Position numbers and translations under genes: made by a program | Notes under the pieces: model-generated | Databases searched by the model: none | The model's input: only the letters and a program-made list of their open reading frames with translations | Told to the model about the DNA's origin: nothing | Shown: piece after piece, positions 18,500 to 30,229 of the stretch | Layout: the number at the start of each line of letters is the position of its first letter | How positions within the stretch are numbered: the first letter of the stretch is position 1 | NCBI GenBank assembly: GCA_947462335.1 | Contig: OX381707.1 | Coordinates: 84,096,610-84,160,609 of the forward strand | Reading direction: 5' to 3' | Source: Harmothoe impar | Taxonomy: Eukaryota; Annelida; Polychaeta; Phyllodocida; Polynoidae | Length of the DNA: 64,000 bases

Positions 18500-20480
18500 C
18501 TGTCCTATCACAGGGAGTCCATCAAAGTCAGTGATGCATAGCCCCAGCACTACCAGTACAAGGGGGGGACGGAATTGCTTCGCTACCTGGTGTTAAACTT
18601 GTGCATACTTTGGTTTAGTTCAGGAGCCAAATGGATATGGAGTGGTGAGATCCCAATACAGTGGTGCCATCTTTGGCAGTTTGGGGAACTAGTTACTGTA
18701 GGCTTCAAGGGGGCAGCATCCTAATATGAGACAATCTAAAATATTTTTTTCAACCCCAAGCACCGAAGCTCCCTCAGAGCTCCATCTGCAAGTTTATACA
18801 GGGCATATCATTCTATTTATTTCCTTTTTTAGATCCAGTGGACCTACCCGTCAAAAGTCCCAGTAACTGTCTAATCTTTGGCTTCATAGACAGCCAATGT
18901 CAGGTCAATTAGCCTGGATTTCTCTATTCTCAAACACTACATGCCTCTAATATGCAGCAGGCACAAAGGGGAAAGTCTATTTGATATGGATGTATCATTG
19001 GTTAGTTGGTAGTATTTAAGTATTATGGCATTTTCTCAGACATGCTGGGTTGGAGAGATAGCAGCTCAATTTTGTAGTTCCCCTGTTTCCCGATAGATGG
19101 AATATTTGCAGTTGGAACCCCCCCCCCCCCTATACCAGTACCAATGTGAATGTTACCCTCCAGGCTTGAACAATGTAGCATCTGAGCATTCCTTGGCAAG
19201 TCCATTGAGATGGTTACAGATTACAAACAGGCTTGTAATAAATACTTTATGCCTGTGGTATAGCCTAGGTAGCCTGTGTCTGCTCTGCACTATGATATAA
19301 TAATTGTGTTGGTTCATGCCAAGAGACAATGCTAATGTGGTAATGTGTGGTGGATCACCTGAATGCATCATCTTAAAATACTTTGTTCTTTGGTTCTGAT
19401 ATCTTAGGTAACTTGTTTGTTCCCCAGGCTAATACACAATGCATTCTATACTTTGTCTAGGATAAACTGGTGAGGCCAACAAAGGCCCTGGCTATTGAGT
19501 CCTCTGTGGGAGTCATATAGCACTGGTAAATGATTATACTGAGATCCCAAATACACCATACCTTACCCCTGGTGAGCCCTTTCCTCCAGGGTATTTAATT
19601 TAAGTGCTGATTGCCTCCTTCTGTAGGTGTTAACATTACAACCAATAAACTGATAAAGACCCTAATGCCCTCACAGACAGGGGGCTGGCCAGGTCCCCCC
19701 AGACGAGGTGTACAATGTAGTGTGTGAATGTGCACAGGCCTTATCCAGGCACGCCATCGAGCTTAGCCTACTGATACCAGGGTAAATAAACAATTTTAAA
19801 TTTAAAAAAAAAGGGGGGGGAAAGGGCAGACTAAAGACTCTTCACTGTCATCCCTTACACTGTTATGTGTACCTTGTCACAAGGTTGTGGCAGCTGAAGG
19901 TACCTCGTCACCTTACCCTGTGGTATGTCCTAGTTGTAGCCGCATTCCTTTATAAACAGTCGTCTTGAGGCACATTTATTTCTCTTATTCTTGGACAGTG
20001 TAGGGTTGACTATACATAGCAACTAGAATGAGAAATGATAGTTTGTTTATTTTTAAATAAAAACAAACTTGTAAGAATTTGCAAGGGTCAAATTCGTGTC
20101 AAAATGAACATATGCCCCCTGAAAACATCGGTCATGTAGAAAAGATTATATAAGCAGATATATATACAAGACTTAGTAACTAAATATATATGTATCTTAA
20201 ATACCACCTCCCAAACACAAAATACTGCACATAGTAAAACTAAAAAAAGAAAGCTGTTTATAATGTAAGGTAATAGAGGATTCTACTGGCCATGTACACT
20301 AAAACCATAGTTTTATAATATAAACCAACAGTAGATTCTAATTCTATGCTAGGTTTACTTTAAACAGTAAAAGTAAGCCTCCCTAGATAATTATATGCAC
20401 CTATATCCACTGACCTACAAAGGCCTACCTTAACATGACACCAATTACAGTAATGTACATGTCATACAACACTCTCTACA
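18500..20480. other. Intergenic, nothing recognised
   Basis: Low-complexity and AT-rich sequence. Short ORFs around 19023-19371 lack any domain or splice support. Confidence 0.45.
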
Positions 20481-20489
20481 CTGATAATC

Positions 20490-20553
20490 TAAATACTCCA
20501 GGCCTTAATCTGTAGTGTATATATACACTACAGATTAAGGCCTGGAGTATTTA
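20490..20553. other. 64-nt perfect palindrome
   Basis: Two 32-nt arms meet at GTGTATATATACAC with no loop. The left arm begins TAAATACTCCAGGCC. The perfection suggests recent formation or ongoing conversion. Confidence 0.9.
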
Positions 20554-20623
20554 TACTTTATCTAATACTTATAGAAATGGTAAGGCTAAGGTGAGTTGGT
20601 CAGTACTATGAAACCTCACAATA

Positions 20624-20721
20624 TTAAAGCGACATCATCACCAAGTGTGTCCCATTCACATTGCTATTACTATTCTATTCTATTATATTGTTAAGTGTAA
20701 GTGGTGATATTGCCACTTTAA
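20624..20721. mobile_element. Foldback MITE family D
   Basis: Begins TTAAAGCGACATCATCACC and ends GGTGATATTGCCACTTTAA. A diverged copy lies at 57036-57132 (TTAAAGTGGCATTCTCAC to GTGAGAATGCTCCTTTAA). Confidence 0.65.
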
Positions 20722-20929
20722 TTAAAAGAGGTCAGTCGTATATGACACCCAAAAATGACTAACTAGATCAATCACTAGTGACTGAGTTGCCAGTACAGAC
20801 TGAGGTCAGATTATCAGTGTACTCCACCTACTGATTGTTTTTTTTATTTTCTTTATACACTCACTATATATATCTCACTACAGTGCTGTGTACCCCTATT
20901 GAAGTCCTATATAGAGGAGGGTGGGACTG

Positions 20930-20998
20930 TGGACAGAGTTTACACTGGTGCTTCCTATCCCTGACCCTGCTGAGATCTCTACGTCTGGACACAAAGGG
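20930..20998 (+). promoter_or_regulatory. Probable 5' UTR exon of the glutamine-synthetase-like gene
   Basis: A donor AAAGG|GTAAGT sits near 20999. An acceptor TTTTACTTCAG lies just ahead of the coding exon, at about 21326, 18 nt before the ATG. The exon start is not defined; the segment TTTACACTGGTGCTTCC is a guess at the first transcribed bases. Confidence 0.4.
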
Positions 20999-21343
20999 GT
21001 AAGTCACAGTTGGACAGCTATAACGACAACACTAAAGACACAAAGGTTTGTAAGGATAGTTTCCCACTGAGGTTTATTTCACAATGCAAAGACTCTAAAT
21101 TGACCTTATGTTCCAAATGGAGTATTGACAAAAAGGGTGAGGGGGTGGTCCCCCTATAAGATATGTTTTCCATAAAAAGTGGGTGAAGTTTTCATACTCC
21201 CTCTGTGAAATGTCCATTTGTTTTTAGTCCATGTACCATGTTGTTAACCCCGACCCACCCCCCATTGATGTTAACAAATGACCACTTCCTGAGAAAAAGC
21301 TGACTTATCTATTGTTTTACTTCAGACTAGTAACAGCTGCAGG

Positions 21344-23394
21344 ATGGCCACAGCAGAGACAACACAGCCTCTCTCCCCTTCTGATGAGCAACTTACAGAA
21401 GCACAAGAAGCCCTCAGTCAGTATGACTTTATACGTTTCACCGTTGTTGATTTGAACGGTGTCCCTCGTGGAGTCCTCTTACCTGCAGATGTTGCAGCCA
21501 AGTCCCTGAAGGCAGGCATAGGCTGTCCTATAGGCAAGTCATGATATCATGCCATTCATCTATTCTTCGTTGGGTTTTCCCCACTCCTTTTTTCCCCACA
21601 TTGTATAATGTATTATTTTAATTCAATACAATATTTTTACCACTTTGCAAATATTTATGACAAAGAGGGAACTTTCTATAATGCATTTATTACACTAAGA
21701 ATGATGTCATGGTGACACCAAGTTTTATGATGCTAAACAATATCATCGTGAATTTCATTGCTCATATTTATCAAAAAATATTTCCCTGTTAATACAGAAT
21801 AAATTTTGTTTCACAGCTTTGATGGGTCGTTCACCTATTATGAAAGTAGTCCCAAAGGAGGCGTATGAACATCATCTAGGTAACCTCCAGGCAGTCCCTG
21901 ACCTGAGGTCCCTTCATGCTATTCCTTGGGTCAACAAGTAGGTACAACCAATCATATGTGTGATCATTGTTCTGTCAAATTAGATTTGGAAATATCCGTC
22001 CACCTATTTGGGATTTGAAGCTTATGACAAACTACTACACATTGATATACATCAGATTTTTATCTAACATGTCCAACTTACTCTCTGCACCAAATGCTGG
22101 GGACCTTTATATATATTGGGCGTCTTTCGGGGACTTGCCTTTTGACAATTTGAATTCGCTGAACATAACACTAACAATTCAGCAAGACATTGTTCTACTA
22201 TGAACAAGTTTGTTTATTATATTGAATACATACTTTCCCATGAGAAATCATGTCTACTGCCTTAGATACACTGTGTCAGTTTGCAATCTATATTAGATCC
22301 TTTCAAGAGGGTATTTGATAAAACTAACCATGTACACATTTCTTAGCTATAGGGTAGGACAGATTATGGCAGAGACTTACTGGAACCCCACAACTCCACA
22401 GGAGGCCTGTACAAGGAACATGGCACGGAGGATGCTCAGCAAACTGGACAACATGGGACTCAAGTTCTACTCAGGGATGGAGCTAGAATTTATTTTGATC
22501 AACCAAGAGACAGAACAACCCTTGTTCTGTGGTGACAAATTCTGGGAGATGCTACCTCAAGCGGAATACGAGCCCTGGTTCTACGATGTAGCCTCCAACA
22601 TGAAGAAAGCTGGAGTCAACATTGGGGCCATGACTCTGGAGTTTTTTCCGGGCGGGTTTGAATTTACAACACAGCCCAAGTTTGGTATAGAGGCAGCTGA
22701 TTCTGCAGTCATACTGAAACAAGGCATTAAGGAGATGGCCGTTCAGCGAGGATGGAAAGCTGACTTTTTGGCAACACCATTTGTTGGACAATTGGGTGGT
22801 TCAACTCATTTTAACTTCTCAGTTTGGCAGAAGGCCTCTGGTAAGAATGCCTTGAGGGACGAGTCAGCAGATGATCATATATCCCAGTTGGGGAAGCATT
22901 GGATTGCTGGGATGCTTCACCATGCTAAGGCTCTGAAAGCTTTATGTAACATCACAACAAACTCCTACCACACACCCTACACACCCCTGGATGTACACCA
23001 CGCTAGCTGGGGCATAGAGGACAGAACAGCCATGGTACGGGTCAAGAACTTAACACCAGAGGGCACGTATTTTGAGAACCGTCTGCCAACTGGCCCTGTT
23101 AATCCATACCTAGTAATGGCTGGCACCATTGCTGCAGGATTAGATGGCGTTAACAAGAAGCTTCAATGCCCAGCTCCTCATGATGTGTCAGAGGCTATAA
23201 AGCTCCCAAAGTCCCTAAAAGAGGCCTTAGACTGTCTCCAAGAGGACACAGTCATGGTAGAGGCTTTGGGGGCGACCTTCTTGGAATGGTTCATTCAGAC
23301 CAAAACTGAAGTGGATCTCAAAATGATTGAAGGGATAACTGACGAGGCAGAACTGATTGAGTTTGAGAGGAAGCAGTATGCCTATAGTATGTGA
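21344..23394 (+). CDS. Glutamine synthetase-like protein, lengsin type
   Basis: Three coding exons fit with consistent phase: 21344-21533, 21817-21937 and 22353-23394, giving 450 residues. Intron 1 uses a GC donor (ATAG|GCAAGT) with a TTTCACAG acceptor; intron 2 uses GT-AG. The N-terminal part has the beta-grasp region (RFTVVDLNGVPRGVLLP). The catalytic barrel follows, with GMELEFIL, IGAMTLEFFPGGFEFT, GGSTHFNFSVW, DRTAMVRV and FENRLPTGPVNPYLVMAGT in the order of type I glutamine synthetases. The short class I-like form without a large lid insertion matches metazoan lengsin (LGSN) and related GS-domain proteins, some of which have lost ligase activity. Conserved metal-binding Glu residues are present, but activity cannot be judged from sequence. 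Confidence 0.88.
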
Positions 23395-23689
23395 TTGTTA
23401 TGATGTTATACTACCTTTAACTACCTTTAACCAATAACTCTAACTAGTGAATGACAAACAATTCAAGGCAATCCTATAAGCCACAATGGTGGTCTAACTC
23501 ATGTGCTAGGTATGACTTCTATGAGAGAATTATGGTAATTGTTTTGGCCTTATTTATGGGGCCAATTATCCCTGCTTTTATAGATGTAGGATTTAATTGT
23601 AGTTTGCCTTATGTTTATCCACAACATGCAAATGCTCCTGCTCATACACAAATATGTAAATGCAACTAAATATGACTGTACAGCGTCCC

Positions 23690-23923
23690 CTGACTGGTTG
23701 GCGAGTGATGCGCTCAACAGACACGGGTCTGCTAAAATATCCTGAATCTAAACTCCTTGGTTACAGAAAAAGCCCGCTGTATAGAGGAATAGAATTATGG
23801 AACAGTCTCACTCCAGACTGCAGGGTAACCGCTTCAAAGGAACACTTTAAAGCCAAATCAAAACCTATCATTCAGGCAAGGTTCATTGAGAAGTTGCGTG
23901 CACTAGACCGGCTTCACTGAGAC
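23690..23923 (+). pseudogene. LINE reverse-transcriptase C-terminal remnant
   Basis: The segment encodes YRGIELWNSLTPDCR...SKEHFKAKSK, the tail found after the RT domain in Jockey-superfamily LINEs, ending at a TGA at 23920. It is preceded by no RT core here and is a 5'-truncated copy about 300 bp downstream of the synthetase gene. Confidence 0.6.
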
Positions 23924-23929
23924 AGTGTA

Positions 23930-25375
23930 AACAATGCTGCTGAACCCTCGTGTAACTACATACCTGTGTATATTAATAATGAATTTGTACTGACATATTC
24001 GATATTCGATATACTGTCATTTTGTGAATGTACTTGTGTTTTTGAAAATCATTCTATGAATAAACACATTTATAAACTCAAAAATCCGAGGGATCAATAC
24101 TGGATAAAATTGATATTTGACTGACATGATAAAAATATAATTGAGTAACAACAGAACAGATTTGAGGTTTTAAAACTGTTTATTGTCGTTATGTGTGGCT
24201 AATAAACACAACCTATGGAGTAGTCACCTATACCAGAGGGCAAATCACAAATCAAATTATTTTACTCAGTTTTACACTTCATGGCATCATTGAAAGAAGT
24301 ACCACACACCCCTTTTTTTCACATTTTGTAACCTGGTTTGAACCATGTTGTCTCATAAATGCAGTGGATGAATTAGCGATTTCTTTTGATGAGGTATTTA
24401 AACTACCTGACATGATTGATATGTAAGCCTTACTACAACTTGACTTATAAGCTGGACTACTAGAAGTTTTCGTAAATTGATAAATGTCAGTCTTAAGCTT
24501 GACAGAATGATCCTGTAAATTATACGTCAGGTATGATTTTCCGATTCAAAACTTGTCCTGTGAAATGTCTTCCAATTCTATGAATTAATCAGTCTTGGAG
24601 CTTTTTGTATTAGGCCTTGAGACGTAGTCATTAAACACTTGTCCATGAACAGCAGGCTTGTGATGAATCTACATGACCGGGCAGGCACAGCACCATTTAC
24701 CCTCGCATTGAGCTGAAAGTCAATATCCAACATTTACTACACAACAAACATACAACAAACATAGTTAAAACATATACATGTATAATATAACGGTAATCCC
24801 TAAATTCAAAGAACACAATGTGAACTGGTTAAATGTCCTGACATATATATACATATATCATTCTTGTATCAGTTATATTTAGTTGACCTAAAAAGGTGAC
24901 AAAGGATGAAACAGTAACTTACGTCCTGATATACTGCATATGCATGGCTTGCTGGATGGACATTGTAAATCAGCATCTGATATAGAAGGTAAAATAACGT
25001 TGTTTATTTCATGACCTAATGGTATGTACAATCCTGTGTAGGAACAAAGAAAGATAAACGCAGGGTGTGGTATGTTATACAGACAGAGGTCCACGATAAT
25101 CTGTCTGAATGACAGGTTTCTCTGAGAGTGGTGCATTGGATCGTATCACACGAGGCGGAGCCGAGTGTGATGCGATCCAATGATCCACAAGTGAAGAAAC
25201 CAGGAGTTCAGACTGATAAGAGTGGATCTCTGTTGAGGCATTATATTGTTTTCACTTGACAGGAAGTCAGTATGGGTGCCGCCATCTTGTTTTATGGGGT
25301 GCCCCCGTTTTGTTTAAAGGTGTCACAACACAAATTTATGCATACAAGGATAAAATTAATGATAATCAACCTTTG
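23930..25375. other. Intergenic, nothing recognised
   Basis: AT-rich with AATAAA words and short unsupported ORFs. A GCGGAGCC-containing inverted segment lies near 25140-25180 (GGATCGTATCACACGAG against GTGTGATGCGATCC). Confidence 0.45.
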
Positions 25376-25380
25376 ATAGG

Positions 25381-25676
25381 TCCTGAGGTTGATTATAATC
25401 AACCCTATTCCCCCTAACATGGACCAAAGGAATTCAATGGTTCTATTGGTTTGTTGCTAAGACAGCTGGTTGCCTACCAACAGCTATTCGGATTGTTTAT
25501 CTGCCTAGCAACACACATTTCGATGCTCCTGAGGTTGATTATAATCCTACTTACCCCCCCTAAAATGAACCAAAGGAATTCAATGTTTCTATTAGTTTGT
25601 TGCTAAGACAGCTGGTAGCATACCAACAGCTATTCCGATTGTTTATCTGCCTAGCAACACACAACTGATGCTCCTG
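25381..25676 (+). repeat. Tandem duplication, about 148 bp x 2
   Basis: Two units begin CCTGAGGTTGATTATAATC and share GGAATTCAATG, TTTGTTGCTAAGACAGCTGG and CTGCCTAGCAACACAC. They are about 95% alike by eye. No gene is evident. Confidence 0.85.
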
Positions 25677-25812
25677 AGAGAATGACAGTTGTCACCTTTC
25701 GTCATACTGATCTCAGGCAGTGCCTGAGGCATTTTGTCATGCGGCAACAACCACAATTCTTGTTACAAATAGTAGAGATATGGGAAAAAAATGAAATGAA
25801 AAAGAGCTTTTT

Positions 25813-25915
25813 TAGCCTCCCGGTCAAGGACGTCATCCGGTCAAAGACTTGACCCAGTAAAATACGTCACCCGGTCAAAGAAGATCCAATTGTTACAAAG
25901 TTGTGAGACTGAGCC
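25813..25915. mobile_element. MITE family B, half copy
   Basis: It contains only the right-arm type sequence (CCCGGTCAAAGA units) and ends GTTGTGAGACTGAGCC. The left end is missing. Confidence 0.5.
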
Positions 25916-26112
25916 ATATGTACCGGGTAGGTGTATACCCCTACCCGGTCAGCGAGGTACATTAATCCCTCATTCCCTGTATCATCCTTCAAAAGTGGGA
26001 TTTAGTAGCTATTATTAAGACTAAGTTTTAATAATGACTGGTTAAGCCAGTTATACTCTAAGATAGTGTAAGCCTTTACTGTGGAAAGCTCTGTGAGTCA
26101 TGCATGCCTTAC

Positions 26113-26271
26113 CTTGGCCTTGTGCGGCACTTACAACATAGTTTGTATCTATGGTATAGGTGTTAAGTGTACTTATGGCTGCCGATCTCTGGGCATTGTA
26201 GAGAGTGGTAGCTGTCACAGCACCCAATGCTACCAACATCACCACGACCATCATTGTGCAACGCATCTTTG
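26113..26271 (-). CDS. Putative secreted peptide exon
   Basis: On the minus strand an acceptor CTTTGCAG precedes CAAAG and the ATG at 26266, and a strong donor (CCAAG|GTAAGG) closes the exon at 26113. It encodes a signal peptide, MRCTMMVVVMLVALGAVTAT, then about 31 residues of mature sequence (LYNAQRSAAISTLNTYT...). The remaining exons would lie to the left but I could not find them. The leader, start context and exon plan match the exon at 1503-1736, so the two may be distant members of one secreted family. Function is not recognised. Confidence 0.5.
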
Positions 26272-26469
26272 CTGCAAAGGTAAAATAAAGGAAAATCATT
26301 ATATTAATTTCCTTCTTCGAATAAAACATGGTGTAAGCCTAAGTTTCCATTTTCTTAATCTTGACCTCAGTAAATCATCTTAACTGAACACAGTTAGGTA
26401 AACTGCTATTTACTTGTATAAGTGGGCACTTATGCTGGCATATTGGTAAATATGTAGTTGAATATCAGG

Positions 26470-27150
26470 TAGGGGACAAGAAGGCCTTCTTAGTACGCAC
26501 TACCACTGTGGTTCAGTCCTTTCAATTAGACCGTACCAGGTTTCTGGTATGGTACATCATTCTGGGGCATACCATTTAAGTGGTACATATGGTGTGATCA
26601 TTAGATCAAGACAGCCTAGCTATGCTAGGTAACTAACCCCTTATTATGGGTCTGCAGTGCTCATTGAACAATTGGTCTTACCTATACCAACACTGGGGGG
26701 CATGGGTGGGGAAGATAATCCCATATTTTCTCATGATTTTACCTATTTATGACCTTACCATTCCACTGGGGGATAAAACCAAAACCCAGAGTGATAGATC
26801 AGTATCTATTATTCTACCCTGTATGTTTATTTTTATCAGTAAATGAAACACAAAATTCGGAAATGGATTTTACTGGGTCTATAACAGATTATTTCATGTC
26901 TGTGTCCTATTAAATGCATTATATTTGATTAAATTTAAAAGATTGTAGTTTGTAAAACCGCCAGTGTATAGATTGAGATGTTCTCTTTACAATGGTACCA
27001 AACATGATATATGGTAAATTGTGTCTATAAGAGAAATATAATGAAAATGTCCAAATACACCGCTACTGGTAGCAAGGCCATTATACTGGTATGCCCTAGT
27101 TTGTGAGTACAAGTACAGCTCTTTTAGGGCGTACTAGAATAGTGGTCATG
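26470..27150. repeat. Interspersed repeat family E, copy 1
   Basis: The block is related in inverted orientation to 63400-63990. Shared words include GGGCGTACTAGAATAGTGG (inverted as CCACTATTCTAGTACGCCC), TGATAGATCAGTATCTA and CAGAGTG. It is probably a MITE of about 650 bp. Confidence 0.65.
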
Positions 27151-27159
27151 TCTCCAACC

Positions 27160-28084
27160 TGAATATAAGATAACAGTCAAATATACTCACATCGAATAAT
27201 ATACATACACAAAGAAAGGAGAAAAGAGTCTAAAGGGAGTCCAGGCTGCCTCCAGTATACATTTTGACTCAGTACTCAGTTAGTATGATCTCATGTCATT
27301 ACCACCTGTTATGTTATGTTCTCACATCTGTATAATATTGACACAGAGTCATGGACGATGTATAGAGGAGTGTCACGGTTAGGTGGCAAGCTCCCCACAC
27401 ACCTGCCTCTATAAACCCATGTACCATTCAGAGTGGGATAAACCTATAATATACTACAACTGTCTCCTTCCAGTTTCTACACATCACCCACTATAATGTT
27501 TGATACTACATGTTCTGACCATTCAAGCATAACAATACATACTGGATATACCCCTGGTAGCTGATAGGCAATATCATGGATATATCATTGATATGAGCAA
27601 AAGCCGAGGACCTAGGCTGATATTTATTTACCAATGATATTGACTGGAGGGAACAGGTGTATATTTTACACACGACCCTGCCTGGTTGATGTATAATGAG
27701 TCAGTTACATAGTACAAGTCCTGAGGCATTCACATTATTTCCTCAACTAATACAAATGGGATCATTGAATGTGCTGATCTAGGTACTTGACCATATAAAA
27801 TTTATATTACTAGTCATGTTGATAATTTGCAAAACTATTTTCTAACCACAAAGAGGTACATGAGATACTTTCTCAAGGTTTTACCTTCAATACACATAGA
27901 AAACAGACAGTGTCAAAAAGGAGTCCAGGCTGCCTCTAGAAGGACTTCTCTCTTCAGTCACATAGCTCTCTGGCTCACATAACTGAATCACATAAAGACC
28001 AAGACTCCACCAGAGAAGGAAACAGCAGGTGGAGGCAGCCTGGACTCCCTTTCCTTTAAGAAACGTGATTCTATGCCTTACCTT
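27160..28084. other. Intergenic or intronic, with triplicated motif
   Basis: The motif GGAGTCCAGGCTGCCTC appears at about 27238 and 27920, and inverted at about 28034. If the minus-strand secreted gene starts near 28175, this stretch is its first intron. Nothing else is recognised. Confidence 0.4.
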
Positions 28085-28208
28085 GTGTCTTTCAAGAAGT
28101 AGAGCTGCAAACCTTAGAACTGAGCTGTTGTCTGTGTCTGAGGTCCAACAAGGTGTCTGCTCCCTGTGCTGCTGTGCTAGCATGTGCTGTGCTGTACAGC
28201 CTTATAAA
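28082..28208 (-). promoter_or_regulatory. Possible promoter and leader exon of the minus-strand secreted gene
   Basis: Minus strand: TTTATAAGG near 28201-28208, then about 95 nt, then a donor (CACAAG|GTAAGG) near 28082. The leader carries an ATG (28183) whose frame runs into the intron and would not join in frame with the 26271 exon, so it would be an upstream ORF. Linkage to that exon is inferred from orientation and compatible splice sites only. Confidence 0.35.
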
Positions 28209-28554
28209 GCAGCCATGTCGTGATGGTACGACACACAGGGAACATGGTCCCTGCCCTGTCATTGGTGCAGCGGGAGGAAGAGAAATTCAAAGGAAATACC
28301 GAATGGGTGGTGGCTGTTTAATTGTTGTAATGTTGGGAGGGGCAGGCGTGGTATGGCTAAGAGACACGAGTTACCTGGAGATGTCAAGTTCAGTCATGGA
28401 TCAGACAGATATAATCTGGCCCTGACACTGTCATTGGTGGAGGGAGAGGAAGAGAAATTCACAGAAAATCTGATGGGATGGGTCGTGACGCTATGATCAA
28501 TGTTATGGTTGGACAGGATTAGGCTAACTCTGTAAAGGCTGTAGAGTGTGTTAA

Positions 28555-28720
28555 TGTATTATGTCATTCATTTCCAATGTGCATAAATGCAGCCCTGGTG
28601 AGTATCTGCCCTAGGCAGCATTCATGCATCATACTGACCCTACACTATCTAAGGGTCGGCATGCTGCAAAAATTGAATTACTCACCTTGAATGCATTTTA
28701 GTGACAAAGGGTTAATATAG
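28555..28720. repeat. Family A repeat
   Basis: Contains AATGCAGCCCTGGTGAGTA, CAGCATTCATGCATCAT and a diverged right arm. It is non-coding. Confidence 0.55.
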
Positions 28721-28729
28721 CCGAGATAC

Positions 28730-29999
28730 ATGAATGGATGGAATGCCATACCTATGAGAAGTCACGTTCAGCCATGAGACACCCACATGCACAGACTTAA
28801 ACTGAGCAGCATGCTCCACTACTTGAGGTAGATAAATTGCATCTTGAATAAAGGATGATATATTCCTGAGGTTACGTAACTATGATAATGCAACTTATCA
28901 ACTTCTCATGTATACCCCCAATGGCCTTCTGTTTGCCCACAACAACGGCACCAAGGACCCTAGCTCCCCCAGGTGGGCAGGTGGTGAACTATGTAATGCA
29001 CCTACTCCACCTGGGGAATTATGTTACCGCCCAATTTTGGCATCATATCTTTACCCAAATGGCCAATAAGTTCTATCTCTTTGTTTGAATCATATCTATA
29101 TTCAATGAGCATTATCACTGATCAGACCTTTTCAGGTTTTTGGTCACAGCTTTGGATGCAGAAATGATATCTATATCCCGTTGTCAGTGTAGTAATTCTG
29201 GTGAGCCCCTACAAGTGGAATGCTATTCTCTTCCAGTTGCAATAGATTTCAAATATAGAAGCATGACATTAAAATAGCAGCTTTTGCCAAAACTAGTACT
29301 AACAAGAAAAATGTGGCTCTAACCACGGTCGGGGTTGCCTCCCCACCCCCCGCCCCGAAACTTATCCTGCTGCAGTGCGCGGCAAATGATGGCCTAAGCT
29401 GACCAGCGTCCCACTGACATACTTCACCTTAGCGACCCAGCGGCGACCATGGTTACAGTAGCCCCCTCATTTGCCTAACAGATTCTCTCGGAATGGCATG
29501 AGTGTTACATCAATTTCGTTGACCTATGTGGACTTAAAGGTATCCTGGTCGGCCCATTTACTTTGGAGAGATCTATGTCTGAGCAGTATTGATCTCGGAT
29601 TATCGTAACATTTTTAAAAATGTTAGGCCTATTTCAGGCCTATTATCAATCACACCAGCGGCACCAGACTCTGGTGTCGGTCTGGGTGCCGCTGGTCCAG
29701 AGTGGTGACATCATCGCTAGTTTATAGGCCTATAGTAGGCCTATGGTTTATATACGTTTAGTTTTATAGTAAGATATCCAAAGTAGGCCTAGATAGGCCC
29801 GCTTATAGTGCTACATTATTTTCATTGTCATAATCTGCCCTGTGACGTCACAGGTGCCCCATGAGCTGCCCAGGCAAACCGAAAACATTAATAGGCTTGC
29901 CATGACGTTGCTGCGCAACTTCAGGTCGCTACGCTCCGGGCAACCCCAAAAAATAGGGTGGGGAGTACCCCTTTCCCCTGACCTCCCACATTTCTCATG
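28730..29999. other. Intergenic, with short hairpins
   Basis: A hairpin CCAGCGGCACCAGACT... to ...GGTGCCGCTGG lies at about 29657-29697, with TAGGCCTA repeats on both sides (29625-29795). No gene is supported. Confidence 0.45.
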
Positions 30000-30223
30000 A
30001 GGTAGGACAGAGCAAGACTCCCAGCATCTTTCAATCCTAAAGGGCCTACCATTTCATGTGTTTGGCCATAGACAGGTGGCACCAACTGAGGTTGACAAAT
30101 GATGGTAGACTAAGCAGTCTGTATACTGCTAACGAGACAGCACTACTGTCTATGACAAAACACATGGTACAGTAGGACCATCTAGGACTGAAAGATGATG
30201 GGCGTCTAGCTGTGTCCTACCTT
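30000..30223. mobile_element. Foldback MITE family F
   Basis: Left end AGGTAGGACAGAGCAAGACT; the right end is its diverged complement (CTAGCTGTGTCCTACCTT). Arms also share ATGTGTTT and CATAGACAG in inverse. It is about 224 bp and non-coding. Confidence 0.7.
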
Positions 30224-30229
30224 ATGCTA

